Source of the DNA: PALSA-1355 sp041499515
GTDB lineage: Bacteria > Planctomycetota > Planctomycetia > Pirellulales > PALSA-1355
Length of the DNA: 11,363 nt
Direction: 5' to 3'
Assembly: GCA_041499515.1 (NCBI GenBank)
Contig: JBGQKM010000200.1
Location: 1 to 11,363 of the forward strand
Position numbers and translations under genes: made by a program. Numbering within the stretch: position 1 is the first letter of the stretch; every line of letters starts with the position of its first letter. The notes beneath the pieces were generated by a model. It ran no database searches. It worked only from the letters and a program-made list of their open reading frames with translations, and was not told where the DNA came from. Positions 1 through 7,193 of this stretch are shown here, in pieces.

Positions 1-228
1 ACGACCGCCTATTACGCGCCGGCCGCGACAACGGCGTACTATGCCCCGACGACCGCCTATTACGCATCCACGACGGCGTACTATGCCCCGACGACCGCCT
101 ATTACGCTCCCTCGACGGCGTACTACGCCCCGACGACCGCCTTTTACGCGCCGGCCGTGACAACGGCGTACTACGCTCCGGCGACCAGCTACTACGCGCC
201 CGCCGTGACGGCCGCATACTATGCTCCG
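1..228 (+). repeat. Tandem 21/42-bp coding repeat (YYAP array)
   Basis: Type A units read ACGACCGCCTATTACGC plus a variable end and start at 1, 49, 91 and 133. Type B units read ACRACGGCGTACTAYGC plus an end and start at 28, 70, 112 (first base changed) and 160. A more diverged pair starts at 181 and 208. A and B encode the same heptad with different codons (GCC TAT TAC against GCG TAC TAT) and alternate strictly, so the ancestral duplicating unit was probably an A+B dimer of about 42 bp. Six-base inserts at 22-27, 154-159 and 202-207 follow some A-position units. Confidence 0.8.
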
Positions 229-282
229 ACTTATTACGTGCGGCCGAGATTGTTTGGGCCACGGTATTATCGCGGCTGGTAA
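1..282 (+). CDS. Tyr-rich TTAYYAP-repeat protein, C-terminal part
   Basis: The frame is open from the window edge to TAA at 280-282, giving the last 93 residues; the start lies outside the window. About ten copies of a heptad close to TTAYYAP run through the first 76 residues, some with a two-residue AA or AV insert. The protein ends in a basic aromatic tail (YYVRPRLFGPRYYRGW). There is no catalytic motif or membrane segment in the visible part. Low-complexity Tyr/Ala/Pro/Thr proteins of this kind occur in planctomycetes, usually as hypothetical proteins. A surface or structural role is possible but is only an inference. The codons of successive heptads alternate between two synonymous versions, so the DNA repeats as a 42-bp dimer. 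That periodicity supports real coding sequence that grew by tandem duplication. Confidence 0.8.
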   Translation, partial: TTAYYAPAATTAYYAPTTAYYASTTAYYAPTTAYYAPSTAYYAPTTAFYAPAVTTAYYAPATSYYAPAVTAAYYAPTYYVRPRLFGPRYYRGW

Positions 283-330
283 GCCGGCTGCATGGTGCGA
301 CGCGAGTCGTGCAATTCACTCCGCGACAAA

Positions 331-367
331 AAAGCATGCCGCTCGAAAAAATCGGGCGGCATGTTTC
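331..367 (+). terminator. Intrinsic terminator-like hairpin after the YYAP gene
   Basis: A 12-bp stem pairs 335-346 with 352-363 (CATGCCGCTCGA with TCGGGCGGCATG, one T-G wobble) around a five-A loop at 347-351. A-T pairs and a wobble at the base extend it, and TTT follows at 364-366. It starts about 50 nt after the stop codon of the YYAP gene, as expected for its terminator. The T-run is short, so it may be a weak or bidirectional terminator. Confidence 0.6.
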
Positions 368-936
368 GTCGTATGCTCCAGGGGTGAGCCCAGCACACTC
401 GAAGCCCTGGGATCCCGCCGCTCGGCGGTTGTCACGGAGTCTTACGAGCGATTCCGCCAACCGCCGCCGCTCGCTTCGCCGGCAAAACGCGCGCCGTTTC
501 CAGCCCGCAGCATTCACCGCTAGGACGCTCCACCGTAACCTTCCCGCGATTCGTACGCTGCTACCGACCGGTGGCTTGACATGGCGAAGGAGCCGTGTCC
601 AACTACGCGCCCCCTTTTCTGGCCTACCAGGAATTGGCCACGAACCAGACCTCGGGCAGCGACTCCGTCAGCCGGTCGGGCGGAGTGGTTGGAAGCCGCC
701 GAAGAAAATCCGCCAAGTAGCGGAATGGGTCGATGACATTCCAACTGGCCCAGGAGTCGGTCACGCGGAACCTGTTCGCGGCGATCTTCGACCGCATCGC
801 CAACGAAGCGATGCGATAGAGAGTCTGGGTATTCCACAGTGCATGAGTTTCGTCACCTTTTGCTTAAACATTCGCGCACACTGTCGCGATCTCTCGGGGA
901 CGAGAGCGCACGCTCGCCGCGCTTGCTACGATGTGC
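367..936. other. Intergenic stretch without a convincing gene
   Basis: A 212-codon plus-strand frame covers 309-947, but its arginine-rich, low-order product resembles no protein family and it runs through the hairpin at 331-367, so I do not call it. A second plus-strand frame contains two short peptides with a more natural composition: GTG 595 to TAG 718-720 (41 codons, GAAGGA just upstream of the GTG) and, after that stop, ATG 733 to TAG 817-819 (28 codons, with the run LFAAIFDRIANEAMR). They share a frame and could be the two ends of a decayed gene. Neither has a family I recognise. I see no RNA gene or mobile-element ends here. Confidence 0.4.
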
Positions 937-1344
937 TCAGTGGATGACGCCCCAGCCCAAGACGAGCGTGAAGCTGGCGAATAGGACCGTAAGCAGATGA
1001 TATCCGAGACGGAGCCACCAGGTTGTCAGAAAGGGCTTCGCCGAGAGAAACCGCTGCAACAAGAGTCGAATCCCCCAAAACAACGTTGCGTAGGCGCAGA
1101 ATGAGCGCGCGAGCTTAGTACCGGAAGCCAATTCTTCCGCGTTGAAAATGCAGATGACGCCAAAGCTAATGATCGAAATGACCACGTAACCACCGTACAC
1201 CCAGAATAGTTGGCGAAGCAAGGTAGGGAGCGTGGATAGGACATTGCGCCAGTTGAGCCGAATCGGAACCATTGCGGACGCGGCCAGCACACATAGTTGG
1301 CCCCAGCCCACAAAAAAGATTGCCTGAGTGAGGTCGAATTTCAT
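937..1344 (-). CDS. Small four-helix membrane protein coupled to MBOAT gene
   Basis: This is a 135-residue integral membrane protein of no family I can name. Hydrophobic segments lie near residues 7-26, 46-67, 78-97 and 110-132, separated by short basic loops such as PIRLNWRN, which suggests four transmembrane helices and almost no soluble part. The ATG at 1344-1342 overlaps the stop of the upstream MBOAT gene in an ATGA arrangement, so it is almost certainly translated by reinitiation and made in step with the acyltransferase. A longer open version of the frame runs upstream to 1851 but lies entirely inside the MBOAT gene and is a shadow. By position it could be a partner, chaperone or exporter for the MBOAT enzyme or its product; that is inference. 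Confidence 0.8.
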   Translation of the reverse strand: MKFDLTQAIFFVGWGQLCVLAASAMVPIRLNWRNVLSTLPTLLRQLFWVYGGYVVISIISFGVICIFNAEELASGTKLARSFCAYATLFWGIRLLLQRFLSAKPFLTTWWLRLGYHLLTVLFASFTLVLGWGVIH

Positions 1345-2162
1345 CTGACAATTCTCGTCGCTTGAAGGAATGGAATAATCACCCCGCACACAAACGGTTC
1401 GTGAAACAGCAGCGCACAAGGAGCCACTAACACGACCAGGCAGAAGAGCCAACCACGTAGGCCGCGCCCTAATCCAATAGCGCGACCCCATCGGCTGCGT
1501 TCTGCGAGGATCGCGGATCCCTGGATCGAAAAGTAGCACGTCGGCAGACCATACCCGCCGCCGGACGGAATGGAGATTACAACGTCGTGCACCAGACCGC
1601 TCAAAATGAATCCCGCCATCACCGTGGCCGCTGGCCCAAAATAGCGGACCAGTGGCCGAAACAGAAGGTGGTACGTCAGATCGCGGAACGCCAGATTCCA
1701 CCGTTTGCCCCAAAACTCCGATAGGCTTTGCGATGCAATCGGCCAATTCATAATAGGAACCGCAGTCAGGCCAAGCTGCCTGCATGCACACGAGAGTATA
1801 TGAAATAGACCGAAGTGCAGTGTGAATGCAATCCCGAGCATTCCGAGCCATCCAACTAGGTACTCATTCGCACCGCCGAGTGCAGGAACGATGAATAGCA
1901 ACACACCAATACCGCATCCGAATTTAAAGAACGCGAACCCCCAATCGATGACCGTCGGCCGGCTGGCAGAGCGGACGTTGAGGAATGCGTCCACGTCCAT
2001 GCCTGGCCATCCGACGAGGTAGGCGGCGTGCTTCCAGATTGGCGCGTCGGACGGTGTACGCTGGATCCAGCTAATCCCTTTCAATGCTACATAGACGAAG
2101 ATTGCAAGCCCCCACATGACCCCCCAACGGGGGATCGCGAAACTATCGAGTGAACCGCTCAC
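1341..2162 (-). CDS. MBOAT-family O-acyltransferase (wax-synthase-like)
   Basis: This 273-residue multi-pass membrane protein belongs to the membrane-bound O-acyltransferase superfamily, on the side close to long-chain-alcohol acyltransferases (wax synthases). Supporting motifs in order: WPGMDVDAFL at 52-61; SLSEFWGKRWN at 146-156, the family's S-x-FWGRRWN signature; the likely catalytic His192 in SGLVHD inside a hydrophobic segment; and FHEPFVCGVIIPFL at 253-266, the usual C-terminal motif. Such enzymes transfer an acyl group to a hydroxyl acceptor at the membrane; the acceptor here cannot be read from sequence. The frame opens with GTG at 2162, preceded by GAGGTG. ATG at 2118 behind a G-run is a possible alternative start. 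Its stop overlaps the next gene by ATGA. It is divergent from the sigma-factor gene. Confidence 0.85.
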   Translation of the reverse strand: MSGSLDSFAIPRWGVMWGLAIFVYVALKGISWIQRTPSDAPIWKHAAYLVGWPGMDVDAFLNVRSASRPTVIDWGFAFFKFGCGIGVLLFIVPALGGANEYLVGWLGMLGIAFTLHFGLFHILSCACRQLGLTAVPIMNWPIASQSLSEFWGKRWNLAFRDLTYHLLFRPLVRYFGPAATVMAGFILSGLVHDVVISIPSGGGYGLPTCYFSIQGSAILAERSRWGRAIGLGRGLRGWLFCLVVLVAPCALLFHEPFVCGVIIPFLQATRIVR

Positions 2163-2290
2163 GTGAACACCTCGGCGTCAGTCCATCACTGTGAATGCCA
2201 CCGCTACACATTGAACCGCAAAGTCGAACTGCTATTAACCGGCATGGCCGATGACCCAACCGTTGCCGAACGGGCCCAGGTCGGCGCTGC

Positions 2291-2306
2291 TATACTGGTC
2301 GCCATG
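2291..2306 (+). promoter_or_regulatory. Possible -10 element and leaderless start of sigma gene
   Basis: TATACT at 2291-2296 is followed by seven bases and then the ATG at 2304 chosen for the sigma factor. If it works as a -10 hexamer, transcription would begin at or next to that ATG and the mRNA would be leaderless. This would fit the lack of a good Shine-Dalgarno sequence before the ATG. No -35 hexamer sits at normal spacing: TTGCCG at 2263-2268 is 22 bp away, too far. This is a weak call based on one hexamer. Confidence 0.3.
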
Positions 2307-2942
2307 TGGCCCAATTCTTCCGAGACGCAAGAATTGCTCAAGTCAGCGCGCGCGGGCGACGCGACTGCTCGCAACCAACTGCTCGAGCGCCATCGCGAGG
2401 CATTACGACGAATGATTGGCCTGAGGATGGATCCGATTCTGCAACGGCGTCTGGACGCCAGCGACATTGTGCAGGACGTGCTGGTCGACGCCCATCGTCG
2501 ATTGGCGGAGTATTTGCAGGCTGCTGGCATGCCGTTCCATCTATGGTTGCGGCACTTGGCCCGCGATCGCTTGATCGACGCACACCGCCGCCACCGCATC
2601 GCCGCGCGGCGGAGTGTCGATCGCGAGCAGCCGTTGACGAAGGCACATTGCGAAGACCAGTCGGCGTTGGATCTGGCGGCATTGGCCCACGATCGGCAAT
2701 TGACGCCGGCCGCAGCCGCCGTGCATCACGAATTAGAACTGCGATTCCAGGCGGCAATTGAGACACTAGACGAAATCGACCGCGAAGTAGTCCTGATGCG
2801 GCATTTCGAGCAACTTTCCAATCAAGAGACGGCCCAGTCGCTCGAATTGAGTGAACCGGCCGCTGGAATGCGATATCTTCGCGCCATGCGTCGGTTGAGG
2901 ACTCTATTGCAGGAGCCTCCATCGCAAGCGAGGTCGTTGTGA
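2304..2942 (+). CDS. ECF-type RNA polymerase sigma factor
   Basis: This 212-residue sigma-70-family regulator directs RNA polymerase to a specific promoter set. Region 2 covers about 25-97, with DASDIVQDVLVDAHRRL matching the core-binding helix and LARDRLIDAHRRHR at its end. Region 4 covers about 152-201, with REVVLMRHFEQLSNQETA as the start of the DNA-binding helix-turn-helix. The RHREALRRMIGLRMD opening is typical of planctomycete ECF groups encoded beside protein kinases. The frame is open back to GTG at 2163, but homology starts at about MWPNSSETQELL, so I prefer ATG 2304. There is no anti-sigma gene; instead a Ser/Thr kinase follows with a four-base GTGA overlap, so phosphorylation is the likely mode of control. 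Confidence 0.88.
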   Translation: MWPNSSETQELLKSARAGDATARNQLLERHREALRRMIGLRMDPILQRRLDASDIVQDVLVDAHRRLAEYLQAAGMPFHLWLRHLARDRLIDAHRRHRIAARRSVDREQPLTKAHCEDQSALDLAALAHDRQLTPAAAAVHHELELRFQAAIETLDEIDREVVLMRHFEQLSNQETAQSLELSEPAAGMRYLRAMRRLRTLLQEPPSQARSL

Positions 2943-4747
2943 ATTCGCATCCGACTAATTTCCAAAGCGAAGAGGTAATCGAACCAGCCAGTGAGCGCGA
3001 TCAGCGGTTGGCCGAGCTGGCCAACCAATTGGCTGACCAGCTGCGCGAGGGAATTCAGCCGGACATCGAAACGCTATTGCGCGAACATACGGACTTGGCC
3101 GCCGAACTCCGCGGGCTGTGGGCAACTATGTTAGTTGCCGATTGTGTAGCCGCGGGTGTCAGCGCGTCGAACGACGCAATTGTGAGGGCCGCCGCGCCAG
3201 GCGGCCCCCAAGTCGGTGGGCAATCCGCATTGGTCATGGCACCACGACCCGCGCACAGGGCAAATCACGACCCCATAACGACCCCATTCGGCCAACACGC
3301 CGAGTCACCCGCTCACGTCCCGTCGGCCTCATCGCGCGCGTTGTTCGGAGATTACGAACCGCTCGAAGAGCTCGGCCGAGGGGGGATGGGCGTGGTTTAT
3401 AAGGCCCACCAAATAAGCCTCGGCCGAACGGTGGCGCTCAAGATGATTCTGCGCGGCGCGACGCCCTCGTCGGCGGACCTGGCCCGTTTCCGAACGGAGG
3501 CCGAATCTGCCGCGCGGCTCGATCATCCGGCGATCGTCCCGATTTACGAAGTCGGAGAACAGCAGGGACAACCCTTTTTCACCATGAAGTACGTGGCCGG
3601 GACTACGCTGACGCGACGCCTCGCGGAAGGGCCCATGGCGCCGCGTGAAGCCGCGTCGATTTTGGCGCCGATTTGTCGGGCGATTCACTACGCTCACGAA
3701 CGAGGCGTGCTGCATCGCGACTTGAAGCCGTCGAACATCTTGATCGATGAGGAGGGCCGGCCCCATGTATCGGATTTCGGACTGGCAAAGCGCGTGGAGG
3801 CCGAGGAACATTTGACGCTGTCAGGCGCCGTGCTGGGGACGCCCTCGTACATGGCTCCCGAGCAAGCGGCGGGAAAGCGCGGCAATATTGGCCCGGCCAG
3901 CGATGTCTACAGCCTGGGCACGATCCTCTATCAGATGCTTACCGGACATCCGCCTTTCCAAGCAGCCACGCCGGTCGAGACGGTGCTGCTGGTGTTGGAA
4001 CAGGAACCACTGCCCCCCCGGCTGTTGAATCCGCGGGCCGATCGAGAACTTGAGATGATTGCGCTCAAGTGCCTGCAAAAGCCGCCCGCGCTTCGCTACG
4101 GCACGGCCAAGGCTTTGGCCGACGATCTCGACGCCTACTTGGCCGACGAGCCAACTGCAGCCCGCTCCGGCATGTTCAGCCAAGTGCTGGCTCGCGCCTT
4201 CCGCGAAACACATCACGCGATTGTGTTGGAGAATTGGGGCCTGTTGTGGATGTGGCACAGTCTGGCCTTGCTGGTCACCTGTTTGCTCACGAACCTGCTC
4301 CAGTGGCGTGGCACGACGTCACCCCTGCCGTATCTGGGACTGTGGACAGCCGGGCTAGGGACCTGGGCCATGATTTTCTGGACGCTGCGCCGTCGCTCTG
4401 GACCAGTAACCTTCGTCGAACGGCAAATCGCTCATTTATGGGCGTCGAGCATGATATCCATTGCACTGTTGTTCGTGGTCGAAATCGTTCTCGGCATGCC
4501 CGTGCTGACGCTCTCGCCAGTGTTGGCGCTGACCAGTGGCATGATCTTTCTGGTAAAGGCGGGCACACTCACCGGGCAGTTCTATTTTCAAGCGGCCGCG
4601 TTGTTTGCCACCGCCATTGGTATGGCCGTGCTCCAGCGGCTACAAATACCGTTCGGGATCACTCTATTTGGCGTCAATTCGGCCGGATGCTTTTTCTTTC
4701 CCGGATTGAAGTACTATCGGCAGCGTGCCACCAAGGGCGAAGCGTGA
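2939..4747 (+). CDS. Membrane-anchored Ser/Thr protein kinase (Hanks type)
   Basis: This 602-residue kinase has three parts. Residues 1-138 are a linker with a helical stretch at 18-68 (IETLLREHTDLAAELRGL), a common N-terminal element in planctomycete kinases. Residues 139-410 are a complete PknB-like catalytic domain: GRGGMG 146-151, VALK with Lys168, a probable alpha-C Glu187, HRDLKPSN 259-266 with Asp261, DFG 279-281 and GTPSYMAPEQ 300-309. All key residues are present, so it should be active. Residues 430-595 hold about six hydrophobic segments (near 435-455, 463-482, 500-520, 522-542, 545-565, 572-590) instead of the soluble repeats often seen in these kinases. The GTG start at 2939 overlaps the sigma-factor TGA (GTGA), so the two are co-translated and probably one signalling unit. 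Confidence 0.9.
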   Translation: MNSHPTNFQSEEVIEPASERDQRLAELANQLADQLREGIQPDIETLLREHTDLAAELRGLWATMLVADCVAAGVSASNDAIVRAAAPGGPQVGGQSALVMAPRPAHRANHDPITTPFGQHAESPAHVPSASSRALFGDYEPLEELGRGGMGVVYKAHQISLGRTVALKMILRGATPSSADLARFRTEAESAARLDHPAIVPIYEVGEQQGQPFFTMKYVAGTTLTRRLAEGPMAPREAASILAPICRAIHYAHERGVLHRDLKPSNILIDEEGRPHVSDFGLAKRVEAEEHLTLSGAVLGTPSYMAPEQAAGKRGNIGPASDVYSLGTILYQMLTGHPPFQAATPVETVLLVLEQEPLPPRLLNPRADRELEMIALKCLQKPPALRYGTAKALADDLDAYLADEPTAARSGMFSQVLARAFRETHHAIVLENWGLLWMWHSLALLVTCLLTNLLQWRGTTSPLPYLGLWTAGLGTWAMIFWTLRRRSGPVTFVERQIAHLWASSMISIALLFVVEIVLGMPVLTLSPVLALTSGMIFLVKAGTLTGQFYFQAAALFATAIGMAVLQRLQIPFGITLFGVNSAGCFFFPGLKYYRQRATKGEA

Positions 4748-4760
4748 GAAGCGTACCGGA

Positions 4761-5447
4761 TCAAACCTGGTTATTCGCCACGCCCCGACTTTTCTTCAAC
4801 CGCGCCAGCTCGTCTTCAACCGCCCCCTCGACTGCACGGCGATCGAATTCCGACTCAAGATCCTCCTCGCCGTGCGTCTCCAACTCAACCAAGGCCGCAG
4901 CCTCGGCCTGAGCAAATTCAACCTGCTGGTAGAACCGCTCGAATCGGGCTAACGCCCGTCCCGGTCCGCTCGGCGCCAGGAATGTAGAAAACATCTGGCG
5001 TTGCGCTTCGGCGGCCATCTGTCGGGCGGTCAGCATCATTAACCTGCTGCGTGCTGAGGCATGCTTGTCTCGCAGCAGATCGAGCTGCCGTCGCAGTACA
5101 CGGTTGGTCTCTCGCGCGGCCGCAAGTTGCCCCTCGGCGGCTAACATGGCCTGCTGGTGATCCAGCGTTCGCGCGATGGCTCGACGGGCAAGTGCCTCGT
5201 CACTTGCATCGACGGCCGTAGCCGCTCTCCGCTGCCACTCGTCCGCCCGGGCCGAATGCTCGTCGCGCGTCTTTGCAAGCAGCTTCTCGGTGGCAATAGA
5301 TCGAGCCACTGCCGACGAGGTCGTCGCCACGAGCGCCTCAATCTCGCGCAATGCGTGTCGCAGCATCCGTTCCGGCTCCTCGAATCGATCAATCAAGTCG
5401 TTTACATTGGCCGCCAAAATGTCGGTTGTCCGTTGAAAGATACCCAT
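4761..5447 (-). CDS. pspA: PspA/IM30 family envelope-stress protein
   Basis: This 228-residue, almost wholly helical protein matches the PspA/IM30 family. It opens MGIFQRTTDILAANVNDLID, the amphipathic membrane-binding start of PspA. FEEPERMLRHALREIE follows at 22-37, then long charged coiled coil to about 150 and a short acidic C-terminal helical part (EEDLESEFDRRAVEG). Family members assemble on the inner membrane at damage sites and help preserve the proton gradient. ATG 5447 is chosen because AGGAG lies seven bases upstream and the protein then begins exactly at the family start; an ATG two codons earlier is too close to that site. It is the last gene of the operon, 22 bp after its membrane-protein neighbour, and its stop is only 13 bp from that of the convergent kinase gene. 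Confidence 0.87.
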   Translation of the reverse strand: MGIFQRTTDILAANVNDLIDRFEEPERMLRHALREIEALVATTSSAVARSIATEKLLAKTRDEHSARADEWQRRAATAVDASDEALARRAIARTLDHQQAMLAAEGQLAAARETNRVLRRQLDLLRDKHASARSRLMMLTARQMAAEAQRQMFSTFLAPSGPGRALARFERFYQQVEFAQAEAAALVELETHGEEDLESEFDRRAVEGAVEDELARLKKSRGVANNQV

Positions 5448-5469
5448 GGTCATACTCCTGTTGAGCAAT

Positions 5470-6243
5470 TTAGTGGTGAATCACAGTGCGTGTTTCTGTT
5501 GGGAGCCAGGGCCGAAGTACCGGTTGCGACTGGGTCGGGTTGTGAGTCAACGGTTCAGGTTCTTGCCAGGCCACCGCGGAGACGCCTTCGACGGCGGCGG
5601 CAATCTGGGCCACTAGTTCCTCCGCTCGCGAGGCCGGCGCTCCGGTAAACTTAGCCAAGTGGATCATCGACACGAGTTCTCTGATCCAGGCCAACGTTGC
5701 CATGAGATCGGCATGCGTTTGCCGCCGCACCTGCGCCAGGCGAGAGAGGTTTTGGGCCCGCGCGTGTTGGCTTTTTTGCCAGCGGTCGAGCGCATCATGC
5801 ACGGGTGGGCCGTCGGTCTGAGGTTTGGCGGACGGGTCGATCTGCGTTGTTGTGGTTCGGCTCAGTAGGTCGTCCATCTCGCGAATCCGCGCCGCCTGGG
5901 CCGCAAGTGCATGGCGCAGCTCCCCAATGCGGACCTTCTCGCAGGCCAAGGCATTCTCTGCCCAGCCGCCCAGACTCGATAGCGCCAAGTCGAGCTCCAG
6001 TTCGACCTGTGCGATGGCAGAGGCCATCTCATCCGGCTGAGGCTTCGACGCCGGTTCAGGTGCGACATCCCGAGCCGTGCGCGCCGACAAGAGCAGCGGG
6101 AGATAAAGTGGCCAGAACAAAACAGAAGTCAACAACAGGAATCCGGTCCGCGACACATTTTGGCGGCCGTCGACCAGAAAAACGGCGACTGCGATCGCGA
6201 CTCCGACCAACAGATAGAAAATCAAGGTTTCGTTGAGTCCCAT
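5470..6243 (-). CDS. Two-helix membrane protein with coiled-coil tail, PspA neighbour
   Basis: This 257-residue protein belongs to no family I recognise. Two hydrophobic helices (about 5-24 and 34-53) form an N-terminal hairpin. A soluble tail with helical, Ala/Glu/Arg-rich stretches follows at about 70-127 and 150-220, interrupted by a Pro/Thr linker near 130-148, and the tail ends in a Pro-rich segment. The start at ATG 6243 has GGGAG nine bases upstream and places the first helix directly at the N-terminus; an ATG at 6279 is less likely. PspA begins 22 bp downstream, so the two are surely co-transcribed. By architecture it could be the membrane anchor or sensor that recruits PspA, analogous to PspB/PspC in role but not visibly in sequence. 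This is inferred from position and shape. Confidence 0.75.
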   Translation of the reverse strand: MGLNETLIFYLLVGVAIAVAVFLVDGRQNVSRTGFLLLTSVLFWPLYLPLLLSARTARDVAPEPASKPQPDEMASAIAQVELELDLALSSLGGWAENALACEKVRIGELRHALAAQAARIREMDDLLSRTTTTQIDPSAKPQTDGPPVHDALDRWQKSQHARAQNLSRLAQVRRQTHADLMATLAWIRELVSMIHLAKFTGAPASRAEELVAQIAAAVEGVSAVAWQEPEPLTHNPTQSQPVLRPWLPTETRTVIHH

Positions 6244-6339
6244 GGCAGTTCGCTCCCATGTTTGCGGGCTGGATCGCATTTCCGGCCCCGTGATTACTCA
6301 CACTCTCGACACAAACGAGAACGATGGGTCCTTGAACAA

Positions 6340-7143
6340 TCACACAAGGCTGCCGAATTGTTGCGTCAGATCGCTAAGAAAGTCCCACAGCGAGTAGACC
6401 ACCACCGGTATAACGAACGTCGAGCAGCCTACCCAAGCCAAAATCAACCGTCGCAAAAAGCATTGGCGTGTGCTGCGGTTTGAACAGGTCATCGTGTCGG
6501 CCAATCCCACAAAGCCTTCATACAAGTTGACTGCACCGAAGATACCGGCGGCAAATGGCAGCGCTAGGCCCCATACGACGCAAGTCAAATCCCAGCCTTT
6601 GCCCAGCGGAAAGACGATCGATGTGAGCGACAGCGCCACGTAGATCGGCAGCAGTCCCACCAATGCCACGGCACCTGCCGCCATGCCCTTGATTGCGTGC
6701 GCGGTCACGCCCAGCATCGTCGTCTTGATTCCAGCCAACAGGCCATAGAAATAAAAGCTGGGCAGGCAGATACCATTCGCGGCGATGAGGCCGAGTGTGT
6801 AGCCCAAGGTCAGGTTCGCGACCGACAAATCGTTCCAATAAGCGGGCGGCAGATACGGTAGCCAGAAGCCATTCTTCACCCATAGGGCATTGATAATCGC
6901 CGTCACTGCGACGCCATAAACAGCAAAACCGGCAAGTGCCACCGCCAGCAGCCGCGGCACGAGCTCACGCTCGTACGCTTCATTACGCAAAAAGTTGTTC
7001 AATCGACCGTGATCCTTGAGCAGCATCTCCACGACGCTGGCCGTGGAGATTTCGGTAGTCTCTGCACAGACACACGGCGGATAGTCCGGCGACTGCGCGT
7101 CTTGCGTTTTCGGTGCCAACTCGGCTATGAGAAGGTCGGTCAT
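6340..7143 (-). CDS. Polytopic membrane protein of the PspA operon (Yip1-like layout)
   Basis: This is a 267-residue membrane protein with a soluble N-terminal part of about 60 residues. About five hydrophobic segments follow (near 63-86, 112-136, 152-178, 187-209, 230-253). The core LPSFYFYGLLAGIK at 127-140 aligns with LPALYVLNSLAGSK in the gene upstream, so the two are distant paralogues. This layout resembles Yip1-type and related small polytopic proteins, but I cannot assign a family firmly. ATG 7143 is chosen over the longer frame to 7263 because AAAGGGA sits about eight bases upstream and the extension would run into the preceding gene. It lies 50 bp after the upstream stop and 96 bp before the next start, consistent with one operon ending in pspA. 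Confidence 0.75.
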   Translation of the reverse strand: MTDLLIAELAPKTQDAQSPDYPPCVCAETTEISTASVVEMLLKDHGRLNNFLRNEAYERELVPRLLAVALAGFAVYGVAVTAIINALWVKNGFWLPYLPPAYWNDLSVANLTLGYTLGLIAANGICLPSFYFYGLLAGIKTTMLGVTAHAIKGMAAGAVALVGLLPIYVALSLTSIVFPLGKGWDLTCVVWGLALPFAAGIFGAVNLYEGFVGLADTMTCSNRSTRQCFLRRLILAWVGCSTFVIPVVVYSLWDFLSDLTQQFGSLV

Positions 7144-7193
7144 GGTCTGGTCCCTTTCTGAATTCGCTGGGTGGTTCAAGCGCGCTCTGCCGT

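Noticed and set aside
1..228. Regular short repeats that could suggest a CRISPR array
   Set aside because: There are no spacers; the units are contiguous, in frame, and encode a constant heptad with synonymous variation.
309..947. 212-codon plus-strand open frame
   Set aside because: It crosses the terminator-like hairpin, encodes an Arg/Pro-rich product with no family features, and overlaps the 3' end of the MBOAT-associated gene.
1345..1851. Upstream extension of the 135-residue membrane protein frame
   Set aside because: It lies wholly within the MBOAT coding region in another frame, and the ATGA overlap gives a natural start at 1344.
2263..2296. TTGCCG and TATACT as a complete sigma-70 promoter
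   Set aside because: The spacing is 22 bp, outside the usable range; only the -10-like hexamer is kept, at low confidence.
2163..2303. N-terminal extension of the sigma factor from GTG 2163
   Set aside because: The extra 47 residues do not resemble sigma-factor sequence, whereas similarity starts at MWPNSSETQELL (ATG 2304).
2338..2922. 194-codon minus-strand frame opposite the sigma gene
   Set aside because: It is antisense to a clear sigma factor and has low-order, Arg/Pro-rich composition; a shadow of GC-rich codons.
4069..4911. 280-codon plus-strand frame across the kinase and pspA 3' ends
   Set aside because: It overlaps two well-supported genes, and its product shows no domain.
5157..6236. 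Several plus-strand frames opposite pspA and its neighbour
   Set aside because: All are antisense to genes with good ribosome-binding sites and family or membrane features; their products are Arg/Ser/Pro-rich.
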